Of a stretch of 64,000 nt of DNA, positions 59,657-64,000 are shown piece by piece (position 1 is the first letter of the stretch; every line of letters starts with the position of its first letter). The stretch covers positions 1 through 64,000 of the forward strand of contig CAZFLN010000004.1 in NCBI GenBank assembly GCA_964519905.1. Direction: 5' to 3'. Origin of the DNA: CAZFLN01 sp964519905. Its GTDB lineage: Bacteria > Patescibacteriota > Microgenomatia > UBA1400 > UBA1396. Below the pieces are notes generated by a model that was given only the letters and a program-made list of their open reading frames with translations, made no database searches and was not told the DNA's origin. Made by a program: the position numbers and the translations under genes.

Positions 59657-60773
59657 GCGTACGAAGCATGAGTTTAATCTCTGGAGTCATGCGCCAATTG
59701 CTTTCGTACGGCAATCCTGTGTGAGATTTATCGTAATCAAAATACATAACTCTCCGTCCTCCTAAAGCATACAAGAGTAAATAGGCTTGCCGTAACCACG
59801 TGGCGTCTCGACTGATTGCCCCAAGTTCAGCAATATCGAGATGTGTTTGTGGGGGAATTTCAGCTCGTAAACCCTGTAATGCAGGAAAAATAACCTGCTC
59901 CGGAGTTTGATACCCTGGATACCAATAATGTGGATGGAGCCACTGCCCTTTTCCTGGGAACAAACTATACACATCAATGCCTACAGCGTGAGCCGCTGTT
60001 TGGCCATTGGGGAGGCGCGTGGCGTATGATTTTACGTCGCCACGCGCGTATGGAGAACTCAGTAATTCTGCATCGAAACTTGGATTTCTTTGTTTTCGGC
60101 GATCAATTTCCTCTCTACTCCACAAAAAAATTTCGTTGTAAGCCCGAATATGTTCCGCGTGCGAAAGCTGCTGACCAGTCCCAAACGAAAATACCGGTAA
60201 ATTGGCCTCAAAAAACATGCGAAGATCAACCGAGACTTGGAGTCTTTCCATCGTATCCAGCGCTTCAGTGATTCCTTCTTGTAGCAGAGCGCGATTTTGT
60301 AATGAAAATGGATGGCCTCGATGCCGCCAAAAATCACTCCCGGTTCCCAAACTCCAAACAATTCTCGCGCTGCGCGCGGTTATTTCGGTCATGGTTCGCT
60401 CAATCCAAGCACGCCGAGCAGGATTCGAAAGATCTTCTAAAAGACTAAAAAAACCAAGTGCATCAACTTGTCCAATTTCCTCTTGATACTCTTTTACTTG
60501 CTGCCAGGCGACTGCATCCCCCGCATCAAAGTCTGGATACATTCCAATTTGCTTCCTCACCGGAGAACGTCTTGCAGCCTGCAATAACAGATCCTCATCG
60601 TAGTACGATGGAATCTCATTATGAGTAATGCGAACTCCCGCAGCACTCAGACCAAGTCCAACAGCAGCCGCGGCAATCCAACCAAGAGCTTCCCGACGAG
60701 AGATTGTCTCTGATCCCTCATACACTCCGAACAAATCGTGTTCTTCGGTTTCTCTGGGAGCGGCGGCCGGCAC
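59610..60773 (-). CDS. Secreted TIM-barrel protein, possibly GH26-like glycosidase
   Basis: The product is 387 aa. A twin-Arg signal-like segment SRREALGWIAAAAVGLGLSAAG lies at about residues 25-46. The rest looks like a glycosidase TIM barrel: DALGFFSLLED, IVWSLGTGSDFWRHRG, LRMFFEANLPVFSFG and THLDIAELGA. The last two are placed like the acid/base Glu (usually RPFHEMN) and nucleophile Glu (usually EFG) of GH26 enzymes. Substrate and even activity are unproven. The start is a GTG, two codons after the previous stop. It overlaps the capA-like gene convergently. Confidence 0.55.
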   Translation of the reverse strand: MPAAAPRETEEHDLFGVYEGSETISRREALGWIAAAAVGLGLSAAGVRITHNEIPSYYDEDLLLQAARRSPVRKQIGMYPDFDAGDAVAWQQVKEYQEEIGQVDALGFFSLLEDLSNPARRAWIERTMTEITARSARIVWSLGTGSDFWRHRGHPFSLQNRALLQEGITEALDTMERLQVSVDLRMFFEANLPVFSFGTGQQLSHAEHIRAYNEIFLWSREEIDRRKQRNPSFDAELLSSPYARGDVKSYATRLPNGQTAAHAVGIDVYSLFPGKGQWLHPHYWYPGYQTPEQVIFPALQGLRAEIPPQTHLDIAELGAISRDATWLRQAYLLLYALGGRRVMYFDYDKSHTGLPYESNWRMTPEIKLMLRTLMEQLRSSDALALDE

Positions 60774-60776
60774 AGT

Positions 60777-61475
60777 TTAGAGAGAAAACTTCTTTTTGTA
60801 CGCTTCCACCACGATATCCACAGCTTGCTCCACTGAAAGCGAAGCAGTGTTCAGAGTTAGGTCATAACTACTTGGATCGTTGTAGTCTTTTTGGAAATAC
60901 TCTTCCACAAATTTTTTGCGTTCTTCGGTCACCTTGGCAATAATATTCTGTGCTTTGCGCTTGCTCACTTTTTCATACTTAATGGCTCGCTCCACTCGCA
61001 CATCATATGGTGCAGTGATCAAGACATGCAATCCATGCTCCGGACCAATAATCGAGTTGCTTCCACGGCCCAACAAGACGCTTCCCTGCTGATGCACGAC
61101 CGTGAGCATGGCGCGGGACAAGTGCTTGAGATACTCTACATCCGAGACATAATTGGGATTGATCAAACTGTGGACAATGTCTTCGATTACACCACGAGCT
61201 TTTTCATCAATTTGGGTAAGAATATCGGGATTAATATTGCTGGTCCTGGCGACATCGTCAATTAGTGCCTCGTCATAAAACTTGAGCCCAAGTTTCTTAG
61301 CCACTTCTTGAGCAATCACTCGCCCACCAGAGCCTGGGTCACGAGCTATGGTAATGCAGGGAGTAAATGTTTTCCCTGGTGTGAAAGACGGTCGAGAAAA
61401 ATACTCGAACGTTCGCCGTTGAACGCGTACCCAACGCGCCGCTCGGCTTACTAACCGTGACGGTGTTTCAAACAT
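60777..61475 (-). CDS. Cytidylate kinase-like protein
   Basis: The product is 232 aa. An extra N-terminal stretch of about 40 residues precedes a P-loop-like CITIARDPGSGGRVIAQEVA. LGLKFYDEALIDDVA and the late LLGRGSNSIIG, FVEEYFQKDYNDPSSYDLTLNT match the Cytidylate_kin2 family. The GSGG lacks the usual GK(S/T) lysine, as in that family. TATACT lies exactly six bases before the ATG. The true substrate may be CMP or something else. Confidence 0.82.
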   Translation of the reverse strand: MFETPSRLVSRAARWVRVQRRTFEYFSRPSFTPGKTFTPCITIARDPGSGGRVIAQEVAKKLGLKFYDEALIDDVARTSNINPDILTQIDEKARGVIEDIVHSLINPNYVSDVEYLKHLSRAMLTVVHQQGSVLLGRGSNSIIGPEHGLHVLITAPYDVRVERAIKYEKVSKRKAQNIIAKVTEERKKFVEEYFQKDYNDPSSYDLTLNTASLSVEQAVDIVVEAYKKKFSL

Positions 61476-61504
61476 GCCTCTAGTATATCAAAAGAAATGC
61501 CGGT

Positions 61505-63424
61505 TTACTCTGAGACTGAGGCAGAATCGCTCGCTTCTGGGTCACGATCACCTGAAGAATCACTGGAATTGGCCTGTGTATCAATCGGAACAACTTTGGG
61601 TTCAACAGCTTGATTCACAACAATAAGAACATCTCCTTTGAAGCTCGTCTCTTCATTGGCTGACAAGCGATGCACAGTAACATCTTGCAGCTCTGCACTG
61701 AGTGTCTCAAATACGCGATCATCTGCGGTGAAAATATACACACCAGTCTGGCTATAGGAGGCACTAGCATTCGTGGTTGAGGTGACATTCCAACCGGCCG
61801 CATTCAGTGCTCGTTGGTAACGACCAGCCAAACCAGCTCGAGAAGTAGCATTGAGAACAACCATATCAATTTGTTTCTTGTCGGCCACAGTCATGCCCGC
61901 AGGCTCTGGCTGCGGAGTTGGCGCTGGAGTAGGTGTTGGGGTGGGAGCTGTATCTCCTGGGATGAAAGCCTGCTGCGGAGGCTGCACTTGTTGCGACCAG
62001 AATACGGCTCCTCCAGCTAAAACAGTCAAACCAACCACGGCGAAAAAGACTAAGAAAACCATTCCCCAGGATCGCTTGGGGGCGACATCTCGATATCGAC
62101 GATCTTTTGAGTTGTGATTTGCTGAGCTCTCGACACGCTTGCTCGCTTTGCTGGCAGCGAGAGCTGCAAAAACATCTTGTTCTTCTTGGCTCTCTTGCTC
62201 TTCTTTCTCAATCTCTGCTTCTTCTGGAGACTCTGAAGTGAACTCAGTCTCGACTTCGAGATCTGGTTCTTCAAAAAGCACTTCTTTGACTTCTTCTCTG
62301 ATGACAACTTTCTTCACTGGTTGAGAAGATTTTTGGATCTCTTCTGTATCGAGTTCTTCGATCTCATCTTGATCTTGATCTTCCAGAACTGAAACACTCA
62401 CCGAACTTTCGACAACTTCTGAAGTCATAACCGGTGGCTGCGGCGCCGTAAGCACCGGAGGAACTGGAGCTGGAAGGTCGAGGGAGTCTTCAGAGAAATC
62501 ATTTGTTTCAGAGGACTGTTCAGATGTGCCTGTATCTTCATTCACTTGATCATCTTCTGTCTCTTCTTCTGAATCTGAGAAAACGGGGGCAACTGCAGAG
62601 ACAGATTCGGCTTGTGGTAATTCCAGTGGAGATTCTCCCACCTCTTCAAAATGCAAAATCTCACCTAATGAATCGGTTCCTTTTTCTATAACCGATTGAA
62701 TTACTGCCGCAAAGTCATCGGATTCTGAATCTGGAAGAAGTGGATGAACAGCAACAATATCTTCAATACTTGATTCAATCTTCTTGGCGATTCTGGCCGG
62801 AGCATGAAGGTACAACAAATGAGTTTCCTTGCGCTCTTCTTTTCTGGACTCGACATACTCTGCGATGTCTTCAACAGGAAGCTCACGAGCATCATCGACT
62901 CCCAAGTAATGGTGAGAAATCGAAACGGTATTTTTCCCGCTCGCGACGGCAATTAAGACAGGCTCAACTGACTTGAGCGGAACCAAGAACCAAGAAAACG
63001 GTGTTATCCACAGTTTTCGAGGAGATAACTTGAGCACCCAGGAACGAATACTCTCAAACAAATTTGCCTCAATTCCAGAGACACTCATTTGTACTTTGTT
63101 CCGGGTTATCGGGAAGCGCTGCATAGCAAACTCATACGCTTCGATATCCACTCCAAAGTCATCTTGGAGGCGTTGTCCAATAGCTTCATCTGTAAGTTCT
63201 TCTTTTTTATTCTCGGCGGTGAACTGGAGATGTCCGGCAGCGCTATCGCTGACAAGAACCAAGACATTCGCGCCTTGCACTTGCGCTTGAATCGCCTCAG
63301 TCGGATCTTTGTCGAGAGAGATTTTTTCTGAATCTTCAATCCAAGTCTTCTTTTCTTGCTTCCACAAACGAACACCTTCCGGAGAAACAAAAAAAACAAT
63401 CTTGAATGACGGGGCAGCGCTCAT
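61505..63424 (-). CDS. LytR_C-domain membrane protein with long acidic linker
   Basis: The product is 639 aa. An N-terminal cytoplasmic domain of about 240 residues (FVSPEGVRLWKQEKKTW, RKLWITPFSWFLVPL) is followed by a long Glu/Ser/Asp-rich disordered linker (about 260-450), a helix (WGMVFLVFFAVVGLTVLAGGAVF), a Pro-Thr stretch and a LytR_C domain (IDMVVLNATSRAGLAGRYQ, GVYIFTADDRVFETL). The N-terminal part resembles no family I can name. GATACT precedes the ATG by six bases. Likely to bind the wall. Confidence 0.75.
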   Translation of the reverse strand: MSAAPSFKIVFFVSPEGVRLWKQEKKTWIEDSEKISLDKDPTEAIQAQVQGANVLVLVSDSAAGHLQFTAENKKEELTDEAIGQRLQDDFGVDIEAYEFAMQRFPITRNKVQMSVSGIEANLFESIRSWVLKLSPRKLWITPFSWFLVPLKSVEPVLIAVASGKNTVSISHHYLGVDDARELPVEDIAEYVESRKEERKETHLLYLHAPARIAKKIESSIEDIVAVHPLLPDSESDDFAAVIQSVIEKGTDSLGEILHFEEVGESPLELPQAESVSAVAPVFSDSEEETEDDQVNEDTGTSEQSSETNDFSEDSLDLPAPVPPVLTAPQPPVMTSEVVESSVSVSVLEDQDQDEIEELDTEEIQKSSQPVKKVVIREEVKEVLFEEPDLEVETEFTSESPEEAEIEKEEQESQEEQDVFAALAASKASKRVESSANHNSKDRRYRDVAPKRSWGMVFLVFFAVVGLTVLAGGAVFWSQQVQPPQQAFIPGDTAPTPTPTPAPTPQPEPAGMTVADKKQIDMVVLNATSRAGLAGRYQRALNAAGWNVTSTTNASASYSQTGVYIFTADDRVFETLSAELQDVTVHRLSANEETSFKGDVLIVVNQAVEPKVVPIDTQANSSDSSGDRDPEASDSASVSE

Positions 63425-63466
63425 GTACTTAGTATCTCAAGATTCGTGGATTGTTTCAATAAGGAT

Positions 63467-63493
63467 AAAGGACTCTCCTTTAGGCCTGTAAGT
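63467..63493. repeat. Left inverted end of the RAYT element (REP)
   Basis: AAAGGA-CTC-TCCTTT hairpin followed by AGGCCTGTAAGTT. It matches the reverse complement of the right end with one or two differences. It lies just before the transposase gene. Confidence 0.85.
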
Positions 63494-63526
63494 TTTTTGT
63501 TCGGAAATAATGATAGTTTTGTTCTC

Positions 63527-63961
63527 ATGCCTCGACGTCACGTGATCAAAAAATACCGCAAGAATTGTTACTATCACGTATATTGCAGAGGAAATAATCG
63601 CGAAAAAATTTACTTTGACGAACAAGATTATTTTGTTTTTAGAATATTTTTCCAGAGAAAAATTCGTGAATTAAATTTAAACATAGCCCTCGATTGCTAC
63701 GCTCTCATGCCAAATCATTATCATTTTCTTCTCTACCAATTCTTCGATCCAAGAGCAATAGAAAGACTGATGAGGTCGTGTTTAACTCAATATTCACTCT
63801 ATATAAATAAAAAATATAAACGAGTCGGCAGACTCTTTCAGAGTCCATACCATGCGAGAATTGTTTCTTTACGAGAAATTGAAAAAATGCGAATTTATGT
63901 ACTAAATAACCCCATTGAAGCAGGACTTGAAAAGTGGAAACATTGCGGAAATAAACTATAG
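63527..63961 (+). CDS. REP-associated tyrosine transposase (RAYT, Y1/HUH family)
   Basis: The product is 144 aa. It shows the RAYT layout: MPRRHVIKKYRKNCYYHVYCRGNN at the start, ALMPNHYHFLLY with the HUH pair, CLTQYSLYINKKY with the catalytic Tyr, RVGRLFQSPYHARIV, and the final VLNNPIEAG. These enzymes cleave and join single-stranded DNA at REP hairpins and are related to IS200/IS605. The ATG at 63527 is chosen because the conserved MPRR begin there. Its TAG stop lies in the right-end repeat. The gene is AT-rich compared with its neighbour. Confidence 0.92.
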   Translation: MPRRHVIKKYRKNCYYHVYCRGNNREKIYFDEQDYFVFRIFFQRKIRELNLNIALDCYALMPNHYHFLLYQFFDPRAIERLMRSCLTQYSLYINKKYKRVGRLFQSPYHARIVSLREIEKMRIYVLNNPIEAGLEKWKHCGNKL

Positions 63962-63980
63962 GCCTAAAGGAGAGTCCTTT
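63957..63980. repeat. Right inverted end of the RAYT element (REP)
   Basis: TATAGGCCTAAAGGA, then GAG, then TCCTTT. It is inverted relative to 63467-63493 and contains the transposase stop codon. Compared with the scattered copies, stem and loop differ (AAAGGA-GAG-TCCTTT against AAGGT-CGA-ACCTT), while TATAGGCCTAAAGG is shared. Confidence 0.85.
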
Positions 63981-64000
63981 AATTGTGTGCGCGTGTCAGG

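Overview
The window looks like chromosome from a bacterium of the Candidate Phyla Radiation (Patescibacteria). The evidence is several genes for two-helix type IV secretion pilins next to PrgI, TraC-like and VirB4 genes, tRNA genes without an encoded CCA, a short UvrC, many small membrane and surface proteins of unknown function, and nucleotide salvage in place of long biosynthetic operons. TGA is used as a stop (for example at the end of the Maf gene), so the code is standard. The lineage within the radiation cannot be fixed from the sequence. Two runs of ten N (3928-3937 and 47358-47367) are scaffold gaps inside genes.

Layout. 1-3011: start of an unknown gene on the minus strand, then six T4SS pilin genes (minus). 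3012-12072: T4SS operon (plus) with a giant M23-like membrane protein, a bitopic protein, PrgI, a TraC-like protein and VirB4. 12104-16477: NUDIX, isopentenyl phosphate kinase, UppS, a seventh pilin and a SpoIID protein. 16478-21345: tRNA-Arg between inverted repeats, ABC exporter, membrane proteins, MutY, tRNA-Ser. 21346-31864: GNAT, aminotransferase-fold protein, two ArnT-like glycosyltransferases, thymidine kinase, GT4 and pyrEF. 31934-34670: tRNA-Ser and an AT-rich three-gene island with a TrpR-like regulator. 34846-46154: cupin, NUDIX, Dcd, Udk, solute-binding protein, SecG, UvrC, transglutaminase, PEGA lipoprotein, TrxB and TrxA. 46252-51056: coupled surface-protein operon. 51153-55412: Maf, CobO-like, T4SS coupling ATPase. 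55492-63424: tRNA-Gly, BlaR/BlaI-like pair, CapA, glycosidase-like protein, cytidylate kinase-like protein, LytR_C protein. 63467-63980: a REP-associated tyrosine transposase bounded by inverted repeats.

Three structures stand out. First, short palindromic repeats related to the ends of the transposase element are scattered through the window, and two of them, inverted, bracket a tRNA-Arg gene. Second, three tRNA genes (two Ser, one Gly) are each followed by a 147-205 bp unit that ends in a second copy of the tRNA 3' end; two of these units are clearly homologous. Third, the AT-rich island beyond one such tRNA-Ser carries a TrpR-like regulator whose promoter overlaps a 28-bp imperfect palindrome with a trp-operator-like ACTAGT centre, upstream of two genes of unknown function.

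Gene expression also looks unusual. At least seventeen genes have a -10 hexamer followed by exactly six bases and then the start codon, which predicts leaderless mRNAs. Shine-Dalgarno sequences appear mostly on downstream genes of operons.
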